From Adlercreutzia mucosicola DSM 19490 (GTDB lineage: Bacteria > Actinomycetota > Coriobacteriia > Coriobacteriales > Eggerthellaceae): DNA of 38,056 nucleotides. This document shows positions 6,790-15,448 of the stretch, piece by piece. The position numbers and the translations under genes were made by a program. Under the pieces are notes generated by a model that did not search any database, had not been told where the DNA came from, and saw only the letters and a list, made by a program, of their open reading frames with translations. The first letter of the stretch is position 1, and every line of letters starts with the position of its first letter. The stretch lies in NCBI RefSeq assembly GCF_000422625.1, contig NZ_AUGK01000020.1:1-38056 (forward strand), written 5' to 3'.

Positions 6790-8499
6790 GTGAACGCAGT
6801 TACCCCCTCAGGTTTTCGCGATGTGCTCGCCGAAGAGGCCCTGGCCCGCGAGGGCGTTACCCGCGCGGTGCAGGATCTCTTCGCCTCCCGCGGCTACCTG
6901 CCCATTGAAACGCCCACGCTGGAGGTGATGGACGTCATGCGCGCCGGCGGCCGCATGCCCGCATCCCCCTTCAAGTTCTTCGATTCCCACGACGACCTGC
7001 TGGCCATGCGCCCCGATGTGACCTTGCAGATCGCCCGTATGTGCGCCACGCGCCTGGCCGGCGAGCCGGGCCCTTTGCGTTTTCGCTACACCCAGCGGGT
7101 GTTCCGCGAGGCTGAGTCCGACAACCAGGTGCAGGCCCGCGAGCTCACCCAGTGCGGCGTGGAGTGCATCGGTGCGGCCGGTGCGGCGGTGGACGCCGAG
7201 ATCGTGGCCCTGCTTACCGAGGCGCTGGCCCTGGCCGGTGTGGACCGGTTCGTGCTGGGCCTTGCCACCGTGGGCGTGCTGCGGGCGCTGCTCGAGCGCT
7301 CGGGGGCGGCCGAGCCGTGGAAGGCCGCGGTGCTCGACGCCTACCACGATTCCGACTTCGTGGCCCTCGATCGCTTGTGCGCCGCTCCCGGCACCGCGGC
7401 GCCCGCCGACGCCGAGTCCCCCGATCCGGGGTGCGCCGCCCCGGCCTACGTGGACGCCATCCGCCACCTCGCCCGCATCCGCGGCGGCCAGGACGCCATC
7501 GATGCGGTGCGTGCCCTGGCGGCCCCCCTCGCCTGCGCCGCCGATTTGGACGAGTTCCAGGACACCTACGACCGCCTGGTGGCCGCGGGCCTGGGCGAGC
7601 ACATTTTGGTGGACTTCTCGGTGATCAGCTCGTTCAACTACTACACGGGCATCGTGTTCGAGGCCGTGTCTCCCTACCTGGGCACGCCGCTGGGCTCCGG
7701 CGGCCGCTACGATCGCATGATCGGCACCTACGGCGCCGACCGCCCCGCCGCCGGCTTCGCCTTCTGCCTGGAACAGGCCGCCACGGCCGCCGCGGCCGAG
7801 GCCCAGCGGGTCGGCGATGCCCGGCGCCCCCTGCGCATCGCGGTGCCCAAAGGCTCGCTCAACGCCGACGCCATCGCCTGCCTCGCCGAGGCGGGCCTCG
7901 ACGTGACGGGCCTTGCCAACCCCGGGCGCGCCCTCGTCATCTCCAATCCCGGGGTTGACTACATCATCGTGCGCCCCTCCGACGCCCCGGTGTTCGTGGC
8001 CCTGGGCGCGGCCGATTGCGGCATATGCGGTAAGGACTCGCTTTTGGAAGTGGGGGCCGACGTGGTGGAGCTCGTGGATCTGCGCTTCGGCGGCTGCCGC
8101 TTCGTGGTGGCCGAGGCCGCCGGCACCACGGCGGCCATCGAAGAGCGCTACCGCAAGCTCGGCAGTATGCGCATCGCCACGAAGTACCCTTCCATCACCC
8201 GCGCCCACTTCGCGCGCCGCGGCACCCAGGTGGAAATCGTCTACCTCCACGGCAACATCGAACTGGCCCCCATGGTGGGCCTGGCCGAGCGCATCGTGGA
8301 CATCACGGCCACGGGCACCACTTTGGCCGAGAACAACCTGGAGATCGTGGAGGAGGTGCTGGCCTCCACGGCCCGCTTCTTCGCCAATGGCTGCGCGATG
8401 CGCACCGACGATCGCATTGTGGCCCTGGCCCACATCCTGGCCGCCAACGCCCCGAAGCACACTTACGCGCCCATTGCCGGCGCTACCCAGCCCGCCTAA
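6790..8499 (+). CDS. hisG: HisZ-HisG fusion: ATP phosphoribosyltransferase with its regulatory subunit
   Basis: This catalyses the first step of histidine synthesis, condensing ATP with PRPP. Residues 1 to about 340 are HisZ, a class II HisRS paralogue lacking tRNA charging. It has GFRDVLAEEA, RPDVTLQIARM, RFRYTQRVFRE and the late GSGGRYDRMIG motif. From about residue 346 the chain becomes a short-form HisG: RIAVPKGSLN, DCGICGKDSLLE, IATKYPSITRAHFA and DITATGTTLAENNL (the PRPP loop). Short HisG enzymes need HisZ, normally a separate protein, and here both are in one 569-residue chain. I chose GTG 6790 because ACAAGGA lies 8 nt upstream. An in-frame GTG at 6766 has no ribosome site. Confidence 0.93.
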   Translation: MNAVTPSGFRDVLAEEALAREGVTRAVQDLFASRGYLPIETPTLEVMDVMRAGGRMPASPFKFFDSHDDLLAMRPDVTLQIARMCATRLAGEPGPLRFRYTQRVFREAESDNQVQARELTQCGVECIGAAGAAVDAEIVALLTEALALAGVDRFVLGLATVGVLRALLERSGAAEPWKAAVLDAYHDSDFVALDRLCAAPGTAAPADAESPDPGCAAPAYVDAIRHLARIRGGQDAIDAVRALAAPLACAADLDEFQDTYDRLVAAGLGEHILVDFSVISSFNYYTGIVFEAVSPYLGTPLGSGGRYDRMIGTYGADRPAAGFAFCLEQAATAAAAEAQRVGDARRPLRIAVPKGSLNADAIACLAEAGLDVTGLANPGRALVISNPGVDYIIVRPSDAPVFVALGAADCGICGKDSLLEVGADVVELVDLRFGGCRFVVAEAAGTTAAIEERYRKLGSMRIATKYPSITRAHFARRGTQVEIVYLHGNIELAPMVGLAERIVDITATGTTLAENNLEIVEEVLASTARFFANGCAMRTDDRIVALAHILAANAPKHTYAPIAGATQPA

Positions 8500-8526
8500 G
8501 CCTCACACCCGCGAAGGAGAAGACCC

Positions 8527-9912
8527 ATGACCATGCGACGCATCGACCTCAAGCCCCTCGAGCCGTTCACCGGCGACCTCATCAACCGCACCGGCGCCTT
8601 CAACCCCGGGGCCCTCGCCGCCGCCACCGAGATCATCGAGGAGGTGCGCGAGAAGGGCGACGCGGCCCTGCGCGCCTACACCGAGAAGTTCGACGGCGTG
8701 GCCGTGGAGGACTTCCGCGTGCCGCCCGCGGCCATCGACGCGGCCTTAGCGGAGGTGGACCCCGACACCATCGACGCCCTGAACCAGGCCGCGGCCCAGA
8801 TCCGCGACTTCCACGAGCGCCAGAAACAGCAGAGCTGGTTCTTCGCGCGCCAGGACGGGGCCATCGTGGGGTCGAAGGTGACGCCGCTCGATTCCGTGGG
8901 CATCTACGTGCCGGGAGGGCGCGCCCTGTACCCCTCCACGGTGCTCATGAACGCCCTGCCGGCCCAGGTGGCCGGCGTGGAGCGCATCGTGTGCGTGACG
9001 CCGCCGACCAAGGACGGCACCCTGGACCCCACGGTGCTGGCCGCCTGCAAGATCGCCGGCGTCACCGAGATCTACACCGTGGGCGGCGCCCAGGCCGTGG
9101 CGGCCTTGGCCTACGGCACCGAGTCCATCCGCCCCGTGGCCAAGATCACCGGCCCGGGCAACGCCTTTGTGGCCGCGGCGAAGAAGCTCGTCTCGGGGGA
9201 TGTGGGCATCGATATGATCGCCGGCCCGTCGGAGGTGTGCGTCGTGGCCGACGAGACCGCCGATCCGGCCATGGTGGCCATCGATCTCATGGCCCAGGCC
9301 GAGCACGACCCGCTGGCCGCCTGCTACCTGGTCACCTTCTCGGACGCCTACGCTGACGCCGTGGAGGCGGCCATCGCCGACCACATGGAGCGCTCCACCC
9401 GCGCCGACATCACCCGCGCTTCCCTGGATGACCACGGCCTCATCGTGGTGTGCCCCACTATGGAGCAGGCCCTGGAAGCGGTGAACGTCATCGCGCCGGA
9501 GCACTTGGAGATGCACGTGGCGAACGCCATGGAATACCTCGGCGCCATTCGCAACGCCGGCGCCATCTTCCTGGGGGAGTGGACCCCCGAGGCCGTGGGC
9601 GACTACGTGGCCGGCCCCAACCACACCCTGCCCACCGGCGGCACGGCCCGCTACTCCTCGCCCCTTGCCGTGGACGATTTCGTGAAGAAGTCCTCCGTCA
9701 TCCAGTACACGGCATCAGCGCTGAGAAACGATGCCCGCGCCGTGGTGCAGATCGCCACCCACGAGGGGCTGTGGGCCCACGCCCAGTCGGTGGCCCTGCG
9801 CCTGCAGAGCCTGCTTTCCGCCGAGCAGGCGAGCGTGGCCGGCGGCAGCGCGGCGGCCGGGGTGGATGCCGGCGAGAATGCCGGGCGCGCAGCGGGTGCC
9901 GCCGATGAATAG
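8527..9912 (+). CDS. hisD: Histidinol dehydrogenase
   Basis: HisD is a zinc enzyme that oxidises L-histidinol to L-histidine in two NAD-dependent steps, the end of the pathway. The ORF of 461 residues has the full signature region GPGNAFVAAAKKLVSGDVGID followed by AGPSEV, the zinc-ligand region QAEHDP, catalytic E325-H326 in PEHLE, and AGPNHTLPT. After the last conserved helix there is a 25-30 residue Gly/Ala-rich tail not usual in the family, which runs into the hisC start. The start ATG at 8527 has GAAGGAGA 7 nt upstream. The stop overlaps hisC by 8 nt, indicating translational coupling. Confidence 0.97.
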   Translation: MTMRRIDLKPLEPFTGDLINRTGAFNPGALAAATEIIEEVREKGDAALRAYTEKFDGVAVEDFRVPPAAIDAALAEVDPDTIDALNQAAAQIRDFHERQKQQSWFFARQDGAIVGSKVTPLDSVGIYVPGGRALYPSTVLMNALPAQVAGVERIVCVTPPTKDGTLDPTVLAACKIAGVTEIYTVGGAQAVAALAYGTESIRPVAKITGPGNAFVAAAKKLVSGDVGIDMIAGPSEVCVVADETADPAMVAIDLMAQAEHDPLAACYLVTFSDAYADAVEAAIADHMERSTRADITRASLDDHGLIVVCPTMEQALEAVNVIAPEHLEMHVANAMEYLGAIRNAGAIFLGEWTPEAVGDYVAGPNHTLPTGGTARYSSPLAVDDFVKKSSVIQYTASALRNDARAVVQIATHEGLWAHAQSVALRLQSLLSAEQASVAGGSAAAGVDAGENAGRAAGAADE

Positions 9913-11002
9913 GGTGCGCGCGGCGGCCCCGCAGCTGGCGGGCCTTGTGCCCTACGACCCGAAGTACCTGCCGGCCGAGGCGCTGCTTTCGGCCAACGAA
10001 AACCCCCGCGACGTGGACGACGAGGTGCGCGGACTCATCGCCGCCGCCATCGCGCGCGTGCCCTTCAACCGCTATCCGGACCCGCTCGCCAATGATCTGC
10101 GCGACCTGATCGCCGAGGCCAACGGCTTGGACCGCTCGTGCGTGCTCGTCGGCAACGGAGGCGACGAGCTGCTGTTCAACCTGGCGCTCGCCTGGGGCGG
10201 CCCGGGGCGCACCTGTCTGAACTTCCCTCCCACCTTCTCGGTGTACGCGGCCAACGCCCGGCTCACGAACACCGCGGTGGTGGACATCGCCCGCCGCGAT
10301 GACTTCTCCATCGACGAGGAGGCCGCCTTCGCGCGCCTGGCAGAGGGCGACATCGACTACGTCATTGTGGCGAGCCCCAACAATCCCACGGGCCTGCGTG
10401 CCCCGGCCGACTTCCTTGAGCGGCTGCTGGACGCCACTGACGCCCTGGTCATGGTGGACGAGGCCTACTTCGAGTTCTCGCGCCAGACCGTGCGCCCTTT
10501 GCTCGCGACCCACGAGAATCTTGTCATCCTGCGCACGTTCTCCAAGGCCTTTTCCCTGGCCGGGGTGCGCCTCGGCTACATTCTGGCGAATCCGGGCGTG
10601 ATCGCGGAGTTCCAGAAGGTGCGTCAGCCCTATTCGGTGGACGCGGTGTCCCAGGCCATCGGGGAAGTGGTGTACCGGCACCGTGCCCGCTTCGAGCCCG
10701 GCATCCGCGAGATTATCGAGGAGCGCGCCCGGGTGATGGAGGCCCTGCGCGCTACGGCGGGCGTACGGCCCTTCCCGTCGGACTCCAACTGGATCCTGCT
10801 GCGCATGGACGACGCCGGGGCCGCTTGGGACTACTTGTACGCGGGCGGCGTGCTCGTGCGCGATTTCAGCGCCACGCCGCTTCTGGAGAACTGCCTGCGC
10901 GTGACCATCGGCACGCCGGTGCAGAACGATTTGTTCATCAGTCTGCTGCGGGCCTTCGTGGCCGAGCGCGGCGAGCGGCGCGCCCGGGCGGCGCGCGCCT
11001 AG
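9905..11002 (+). CDS. hisC: Histidinol-phosphate aminotransferase
   Basis: A PLP enzyme that transaminates imidazole acetol phosphate to L-histidinol phosphate. At 365 residues it is a normal fold-type I aminotransferase. It has LSANENP near the N-terminus, FNRYPDP, the GNGGDELL cofactor loop, SPNNPTG (PLP ring), VDEAYFEF (the Asp contacting pyridine N) and the Schiff-base lysine K214 in [15 protein letters not shown]. The start at 9905 overlaps the hisD end by 8 nt. Longer in-frame starts upstream lie within hisD and are rejected. HisC-type enzymes overlap in specificity with aromatic aminotransferases, but the operon position settles the role. Confidence 0.96.
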   Translation: MNRVRAAAPQLAGLVPYDPKYLPAEALLSANENPRDVDDEVRGLIAAAIARVPFNRYPDPLANDLRDLIAEANGLDRSCVLVGNGGDELLFNLALAWGGPGRTCLNFPPTFSVYAANARLTNTAVVDIARRDDFSIDEEAAFARLAEGDIDYVIVASPNNPTGLRAPADFLERLLDATDALVMVDEAYFEFSRQTVRPLLATHENLVILRTFSKAFSLAGVRLGYILANPGVIAEFQKVRQPYSVDAVSQAIGEVVYRHRARFEPGIREIIEERARVMEALRATAGVRPFPSDSNWILLRMDDAGAAWDYLYAGGVLVRDFSATPLLENCLRVTIGTPVQNDLFISLLRAFVAERGERRARAARA

Positions 11003-11015
11003 GGAAGGAGCGACC

Positions 11016-11606
11016 ATGACGAGAACGGCGACCATGCACCGCGCCACGGCCGAGACCGACATCGCGGTGGAGGTGAACCTGGACGGCACGGGACGGGCCG
11101 ACGTGGCTACGGGCATCGGGTTCTTCGACCACATGCTGGACGCCTTCGCGCGTCATGGCCGCATCGACCTTGCGGTGCGCGTGGCGGGCGACCTGCAGGT
11201 GGACGGCCACCATTCCGTAGAAGATGCCGGCATCGTGATCGGCCAGGCCTTGGGCGCGGCCCTGGGCGACAAAGCGGGCATCACGCGCTTCGGCAGCGCC
11301 TTTGTGCCCATGGACGAGGCCCTGGTGCTGGCGGCCCTGGACATCTCCGGGCGCGGCCAGCTGCACTGGGCCGTGGAGGTGCCCTTCGGCATGGTGGGGG
11401 ATTTCGACACCCAGCTGGCCCGGGAGTTCTTCATCGCCCTGGCCGCGAACGCCGGCATCACCCTGCATATGCGCCAGCTGGCCGGCGACAACGTGCACCA
11501 CATTCTGGAAGCGGCCTTCAAGGCCTGCGGCCGCGCCCTGCGGGCGGCCGTGGCCATCGATGGGGCCCTGGCCGGCGAGGTGCCGTCCACTAAGGGAACG
11601 TTGTAG
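11016..11606 (+). CDS. hisB: Imidazoleglycerol-phosphate dehydratase
   Basis: A manganese-dependent enzyme that dehydrates imidazole glycerol phosphate to imidazole acetol phosphate, feeding HisC. The 196-residue protein is the monofunctional form, without the histidinol-phosphatase domain of enterobacterial HisB. Metal-binding motifs [14 protein letters not shown] and [15 protein letters not shown] are all present. The ribosome site GGAAGGAG lies 6 nt before ATG 11016. The gap to hisC is 13 nt and to hisH 9 nt. A separate histidinol-phosphatase must exist elsewhere. Confidence 0.97.
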   Translation: MTRTATMHRATAETDIAVEVNLDGTGRADVATGIGFFDHMLDAFARHGRIDLAVRVAGDLQVDGHHSVEDAGIVIGQALGAALGDKAGITRFGSAFVPMDEALVLAALDISGRGQLHWAVEVPFGMVGDFDTQLAREFFIALAANAGITLHMRQLAGDNVHHILEAAFKACGRALRAAVAIDGALAGEVPSTKGTL

Positions 11607-11615
11607 GGAGCGCCC

Positions 11616-12317
11616 ATGATCGTTGTTGTTGATTACCATAAGGGAAACCTGCTCTCGGTGGAGCGGGGGCTGCGCGGCGCGGGGGCCGAAGTCGTCGTCT
11701 CCGACGATCCGGCCCTGGTGCGCGCGGCCGATGCCGTGGTGCTGCCGGGCGTGGGCGCCTTCGCCGATGCCGCCGCGTCTTTGGAAGAGCTCGGCCTGGG
11801 CGCGGCTGCGACCGACGCCGTGGCGGCCGGGGCACCCTTCCTCGGTATCTGCCTGGGGATGCACCTCATGTTCGAGGGGGGCACCGAGCACGCGCCCGAG
11901 GCGGGGCCCCTGCCCGCGGGCCTGGGGCTCGTTTCCGGCGTCGTGGGCCTCATGCCCAGGACCGACGAGGCTGGCGCGGCCTATAAGATTCCCCATGTGG
12001 GGTGGAACTCCGTGGAATGGGACGAGGCCGACCCGTTGTTCGACGGCCTGGAAAGCGGGGAGTACTTCTACTTCACCCACTCCTTCGCCGCCCCCGAGAG
12101 CATCGCGACCATCGGGCGCACCACCCACTCGGTCACGTTCCCCTCCGCCGTGCGGGTGCCCGGGCACCCCGTGTGGGGCGTGCAGTTCCATCCCGAGAAG
12201 AGCTCGGATGCCGGCGCGCGCCTGCTCGCCAACTTCGTAACCGTTGTCCGCGCTGCGGCCGGTCGCCGCGGTGCGGCCGCTACCATGGCGGAAGATACCG
12301 TCTTGCCAAAGGAGTAG
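11616..12317 (+). CDS. hisH: Imidazole glycerol phosphate synthase, glutaminase subunit
   Basis: HisH hydrolyses glutamine and channels ammonia to HisF, which closes the imidazole ring. It is a class I amidotransferase of 233 residues. It has GNLLSVERGL near the N-terminus, oxyanion region LPGVGAF, nucleophile C79 in GICLGMHLMFEG, HVGWNSV, YFTHSF and the catalytic H192/E194 pair in QFHPEKSS. About 25 residues after the last helix form an Ala/Arg-rich tail. The ribosome site for hisA (AAAGGAG) lies inside its last codons, so the two are coupled. Its partner hisF is two genes on, beyond hisA and a palindromic element. Confidence 0.96.
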   Translation: MIVVVDYHKGNLLSVERGLRGAGAEVVVSDDPALVRAADAVVLPGVGAFADAAASLEELGLGAAATDAVAAGAPFLGICLGMHLMFEGGTEHAPEAGPLPAGLGLVSGVVGLMPRTDEAGAAYKIPHVGWNSVEWDEADPLFDGLESGEYFYFTHSFAAPESIATIGRTTHSVTFPSAVRVPGHPVWGVQFHPEKSSDAGARLLANFVTVVRAAAGRRGAAATMAEDTVLPKE

Positions 12318-12319
12318 CC

Positions 12320-13111
12320 ATGTACCTGTTGCCCGCCATCGATATTCTGGACGGCCGCGCCGTGCGCCTGGCTCGCGGCGACTACGATGCCGTCACCGTG
12401 TACCACGACGACCCGGCCACCCAGGCGCAGCTGTTCGAGGAGGACGGCGCCTCGTGGATTCATGTGGTGGACCTGAACGGCGCGAAGTCCGGCAACCCCG
12501 ACAACATCGAGGTAGTGCGCCGCATTCTGGCCCGCACGAAGCTGAAGGTGGAAGTGGGCGGCGGCGTGCGCTCGCTGGAGGTGGCCGACCGTCTGCTGGA
12601 TGCCGGGGCCACGCGGGTCATCCTGGGCACGGCGCTCGTGCGCGACCCCGATTTCGCCCAGGCCGCCATGGAGAAGTTCGGGCCCGACGCGCTCGTGGCC
12701 GGCATCGATGCGAAGGCGGGGGAGGCCGCCGTGGCCGGCTGGACCGAGGGCTCCGGCGTGGCTGCCGCGGACTTGGCGCGGCGCATGGCGGGCCTCGGCT
12801 ACGAGCACATCGTGTACACCGACATCGCCCGCGACGGCATGCAGACCGGGGTGGAGAACAGCGCCTACGCCCGTATGGCCGCAGCTTTCGGCAACCCGGT
12901 CATCGTGTCGGGTGGCATCGCCACGGCGGCCGATATCGCGGCCCTGGCCCCCATCGCCGATGCGGTGGAGGGCGTCATCGCCGGTCGCGCCATCTACGAG
13001 GGCACTCTTTCCGTGGCCGACGGCGTGGCCGCCTGCCAGGGAACCTACCGGGTAAGCGACCAGCTGGAGGCGGAGGAACGTCCGCTGACCCTGGAAGATT
13101 TGGAAGCCTAG
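12320..13111 (+). CDS. hisA: ProFAR isomerase
   Basis: HisA isomerises ProFAR to PRFAR by an Amadori rearrangement. The fold is a (beta-alpha)8 barrel made of two half-barrels. The 263-residue ORF shows PAIDILDGRAVRL (first catalytic Asp), VDLNGAKSG, the first phosphate-binding VGGGVRS, VAGIDAKAG, YTDIARDGMQTG (second catalytic Asp, around residue 170) and the second phosphate loop SGGIAT plus GVIAGRAIY. It lacks features of the actinobacterial dual-function PriA that I could identify with certainty, so histidine-only activity is inferred. It starts 2 nt after the hisH stop. Downstream lie 156 nt of palindromic DNA before hisF. Confidence 0.95.
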   Translation: MYLLPAIDILDGRAVRLARGDYDAVTVYHDDPATQAQLFEEDGASWIHVVDLNGAKSGNPDNIEVVRRILARTKLKVEVGGGVRSLEVADRLLDAGATRVILGTALVRDPDFAQAAMEKFGPDALVAGIDAKAGEAAVAGWTEGSGVAAADLARRMAGLGYEHIVYTDIARDGMQTGVENSAYARMAAAFGNPVIVSGGIATAADIAALAPIADAVEGVIAGRAIYEGTLSVADGVAACQGTYRVSDQLEAEERPLTLEDLEA

Positions 13112-13128
13112 CAGAGAAGGAAGAGCAG

Positions 13129-13248
13129 CCGAGTGGGTTCGGCGTGCCTCGACCGAGCGAGTTCCGCAGCGACGAGAACAGGACTAAACGTCCTGTTCTC
13201 CAAAGCGAGGACTGTCTGAGCGAATCGAGGTATGCCGAACCCACTCGG
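13129..13248. repeat. Two-layer palindromic element B inside the his operon
   Basis: Outer arms 13129-13152 and 13225-13248 pair over 24 bp with only two G-T, and the terminal 15 bp are perfect. An inner perfect 11-bp hairpin is formed by GAGAACAGGAC (13174-13184) and GTCCTGTTCTC (13190-13200), with loop TAAAC. The linker AAAGCGAGG (13202-13210) is the complement of the CCTCGCTTT word in element A at 3532-3540, at the same place next to the inner hairpin. The surrounding linker also matches (GCTCAGACAG versus GCTCAAACAA). The element separates hisA from hisF. Confidence 0.8.
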
Positions 13249-13267
13249 CGGACAGGTTGAGACCACT

Positions 13268-14032
13268 ATGCTGACAAAGAGAGTAATTCCCTGCCTGGAC
13301 GTGAAGGACGGGCGCGTGGTGAAGGGCGTGAACTTCGTGGGGCTGCGCGATGCGGGCGACCCCATCGAGCTGGCCCGGGCCTACGATGAGCAGAGGGCCG
13401 ACGAGGTGATCTTCCTCGATATCACGGCCACGAGCGACGATAGGGCCACCACGGTGGAGCTGGCCAGCCACGCCTCGGCCGAGCTGCATCTGCCCTACTG
13501 CGTGGGCGGCGGCTTCCGCAGCGTGGCCGACATTCGCCGTATGATCGCCGCGGGCGCCGACAAGGTATCGGTGAACTCGGCGGCCGTGGCGAACCCCGAC
13601 CTTATCTCGCAAGCGGCCCGGGCCTTCGGCACCCAGGCCATCCTCGTGGCCATCGACGCGAAGGCGGTGCCGGGAAACCCCAACAAGTGGGAGGTGTACG
13701 TGGCCGGGGGCCGCAAGAACACCGGCATCGACGCCGTGGAGTGGGCGCGCGAGGCGGCCCGGCGCGGGGCGGGGGAGATTCTGCTCACCTCCATGGACCG
13801 CGACGGCAGCCGCGACGGCTTCGACTGCCACCTCACGCGCAGTGTGGCCCGGGCCGTGGATATCCCGGTCATCGCGAGCGGCGGCGTGGGACGTTTGGAG
13901 CACTTCGCCGAGGGCATCATCGACGGCGAGGCCGATGCGGTGCTGGCCGCCAGCGTCTTCCACTTCGGCGAGCTGACCGTGCGCCAGGTGAAGGAATCCA
14001 TGCGTGCCGCCGGCATCCCCGTGCGCCTGTGA
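13268..14032 (+). CDS. hisF: Imidazole glycerol phosphate synthase, cyclase subunit
   Basis: HisF uses ammonia from HisH to convert PRFAR to imidazole glycerol phosphate and AICAR. The barrel protein of 254 residues begins [20 protein letters not shown] (catalytic Asp in CLDV). It has FLDITAT, phosphate loop [28 protein letters not shown] (second catalytic Asp) and ASGGVG with [15 protein letters not shown] chose ATG 13268. An earlier in-frame ATG at 13232 lies within the palindrome arm. The ribosome site before 13268 is weak, unlike the other his genes, which may reflect the element inserted just upstream. Confidence 0.95.
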   Translation: MLTKRVIPCLDVKDGRVVKGVNFVGLRDAGDPIELARAYDEQRADEVIFLDITATSDDRATTVELASHASAELHLPYCVGGGFRSVADIRRMIAAGADKVSVNSAAVANPDLISQAARAFGTQAILVAIDAKAVPGNPNKWEVYVAGGRKNTGIDAVEWAREAARRGAGEILLTSMDRDGSRDGFDCHLTRSVARAVDIPVIASGGVGRLEHFAEGIIDGEADAVLAASVFHFGELTVRQVKESMRAAGIPVRL

Positions 14033-14042
14033 GGAGGGCCCT

Positions 14043-14366
14043 GTGAATCTCTCGGAACTGAAGTACAACGAGGCGGGGCTTGTTCCCTGCATCGTGCAGG
14101 ACGCCGACACCGGAGAGGTGCTCATGATGGCGTGGATGAGCGCGGAATCGCTGGCGCTCACCCTGGAGCGGGGCGAGACGGTGTTCTTCAGTCGCAGCCG
14201 TCAGGAGCTGTGGCACAAGGGCGCCACGAGCGGCAATACTCAGAAGCTCGTGGACTTGCGCTACGACTGCGACGGCGACACGTTGCTGGCAATGGTGCGC
14301 CCGGCCGGCCCCGCCTGCCACACGGGCGCGCGCACCTGCTTCTACCGCTCGATGGTGGAAGCGTAG
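14043..14366 (+). CDS. hisI: Phosphoribosyl-AMP cyclohydrolase
   Basis: HisI opens the adenine ring of PR-AMP to give ProFAR, using zinc and magnesium. The 107-residue ORF is the cyclohydrolase domain alone: [36 protein letters not shown] (magnesium-binding Asp set), [11 protein letters not shown] (zinc Cys). The fused HisE pyrophosphohydrolase domain of enterobacterial HisIE is missing, and no hisE ORF follows. Start is GTG 14043 with GAGGAG 7 nt upstream, 10 nt after hisF. It is the last gene of the operon, followed by a repeat pair at 14389-14480. Confidence 0.95.
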   Translation: MNLSELKYNEAGLVPCIVQDADTGEVLMMAWMSAESLALTLERGETVFFSRSRQELWHKGATSGNTQKLVDLRYDCDGDTLLAMVRPAGPACHTGARTCFYRSMVEA

Positions 14367-14388
14367 GAAAGCGTGTTTCAGCGGCAGC

Positions 14389-14480
14389 GGGCGGCCTGAA
14401 GGCCGCCCCTACGGATCCTTCCAGGGGCGTCGCTGTCTCTGGAGGCGCTGCCCCGTAGGGGCGGGCTTTAGCCCGCCCGC
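14389..14480. repeat. Converging REP-like hairpin pair after hisI
   Basis: GGGCGGCC-TGAA-GGCCGCCC (14389-14408) and GGGCGGGC-TTTA-GCCCGCCC (14459-14478) are two GC-rich hairpins. They face each other through a 12-bp perfect inverted repeat, CCGCCCCTACGG (14403-14414) and CCGTAGGGGCGG (14453-14464). The GTAGGGGCGG...TTTAGCCCGCC pattern resembles dispersed repeats that I recall from many gut bacteria. No T run follows. The rest of 14367-14569 has no gene that I can support. Confidence 0.7.
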
Positions 14481-14569
14481 AACCCGCGATCCCTCCCATG
14501 CGTCCTGCCCGCAACTTGCCCGCGTCTCCCTGCAACCTGCGGGGCTTCGTGGCGGCTGGCGGTATGTTC

Positions 14570-14598
14570 TTGTGCGGGGTCGGCACTTGCGTTACTAT
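14570..14598 (+). promoter_or_regulatory. Candidate promoter of the transaldolase-rho cluster
   Basis: TTGTGC (14570-14575) and TACTAT (14593-14598) are spaced by 17 nt. The start would lie about 155 nt before the transaldolase gene. CTTGC...GCAAG flank the -10. Confidence 0.5.
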
Positions 14599-14761
14599 GG
14601 TGCAAGCTCTAAATCTTCAGCGCTTTGAGGCGCCCAATTCCTTCCCACACTCCCGTATCTCTCACACTTCAACGTTCTCGCGGTTTGGGTTTCACGGTGC
14701 GCACGGCTTTTGATTTGGATGCCCATTCCCCATGCCTGTAAACCTCAAGAAGGAGGATAAC

Positions 14762-15448
14762 GTGAAGTTCTTTCTGGATACGGCCGACCTCGCCGAGATC
14801 GAGGAGGCTGCCAGCTGGGGCGCCCTGGCCGGTGTGACCACCAACCCCACGCTGTACGCCCGCATCGGCGGCAAGCTGGACGACTTCCACAACCATATCA
14901 AGCGCATCTGCGACATCGTGGGCCCGGACTGCCCGGTGTCCGCCGAGTCGGTGGCCATGACCCGCGACGAGATCGTGCGCGACGGCCGCGAGCTGGCCAA
15001 GATCGCCCCCAACGTCGTGGTGAAGATCCCCACCATGGTGGAGGGCCTGGCCGCCACGCGCCAGCTCGCCGACGAGGGCATTCCGGTGAACATGACCCTG
15101 TGCTTCACCGTGCCCCAGGCCATCCTGGCCGCCCGGGCCGGCGCCCGCTACATCTCGCCGTTCGTGGGCCGCTTCGACGACATCTCCGAGGACGGCCTGG
15201 CTCAGCTGGACGACGTGGTGCGTGCCATCGGCAACTACGACTTTACCGCCGACACGGTGAACGGCGAGCAGATCGAGATCATCGCCGCCTCCATCCGCAG
15301 CGCCAACCATGTGACCCAGGCGGCCCTCATGGGCGCCGACATCGCCACGGTGCCCTTCGGCATCCTGAAGAAGTGCGTGTCCCACCCGCTGACCGACCGC
15401 GGTCTGGAATCGTTCCTTAAGGACTGGGAGAAGGTTCAGAACGCATGA
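14762..15448 (+). CDS. tal: Transaldolase, short TalC/Fsa-type
   Basis: A class I aldolase-fold enzyme of 228 residues, matching the small TalC/fructose-6-phosphate aldolase subfamily rather than the 320-residue TalB. It begins MKFFLDTADLAEIEEAASWG, with GVTTNPTL next, and the Schiff-base lysine is K88 in VVVKIPTM. In this subfamily the residue in the S-P-[F/Y]-V-R strand separates activities, Phe favouring transaldolase and Tyr favouring free-dihydroxyacetone aldolase. Here it is Phe (F134, in ISPFVGRFDD), so transaldolase is the better call. Start is GTG 14762 behind an excellent AAGGAGG site. An in-frame ATG at 14732 would include that site and is rejected. The stop overlaps rho as ATGA. 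Confidence 0.9.
   Translation: MKFFLDTADLAEIEEAASWGALAGVTTNPTLYARIGGKLDDFHNHIKRICDIVGPDCPVSAESVAMTRDEIVRDGRELAKIAPNVVVKIPTMVEGLAATRQLADEGIPVNMTLCFTVPQAILAARAGARYISPFVGRFDDISEDGLAQLDDVVRAIGNYDFTADTVNGEQIEIIAASIRSANHVTQAALMGADIATVPFGILKKCVSHPLTDRGLESFLKDWEKVQNA

Noticed and set aside
6808-8460. Minus-strand open frame of 550 codons opposite hisZ-hisG
   Set aside because: Antisense shadow. The plus strand has clear HisZ and HisG motifs.
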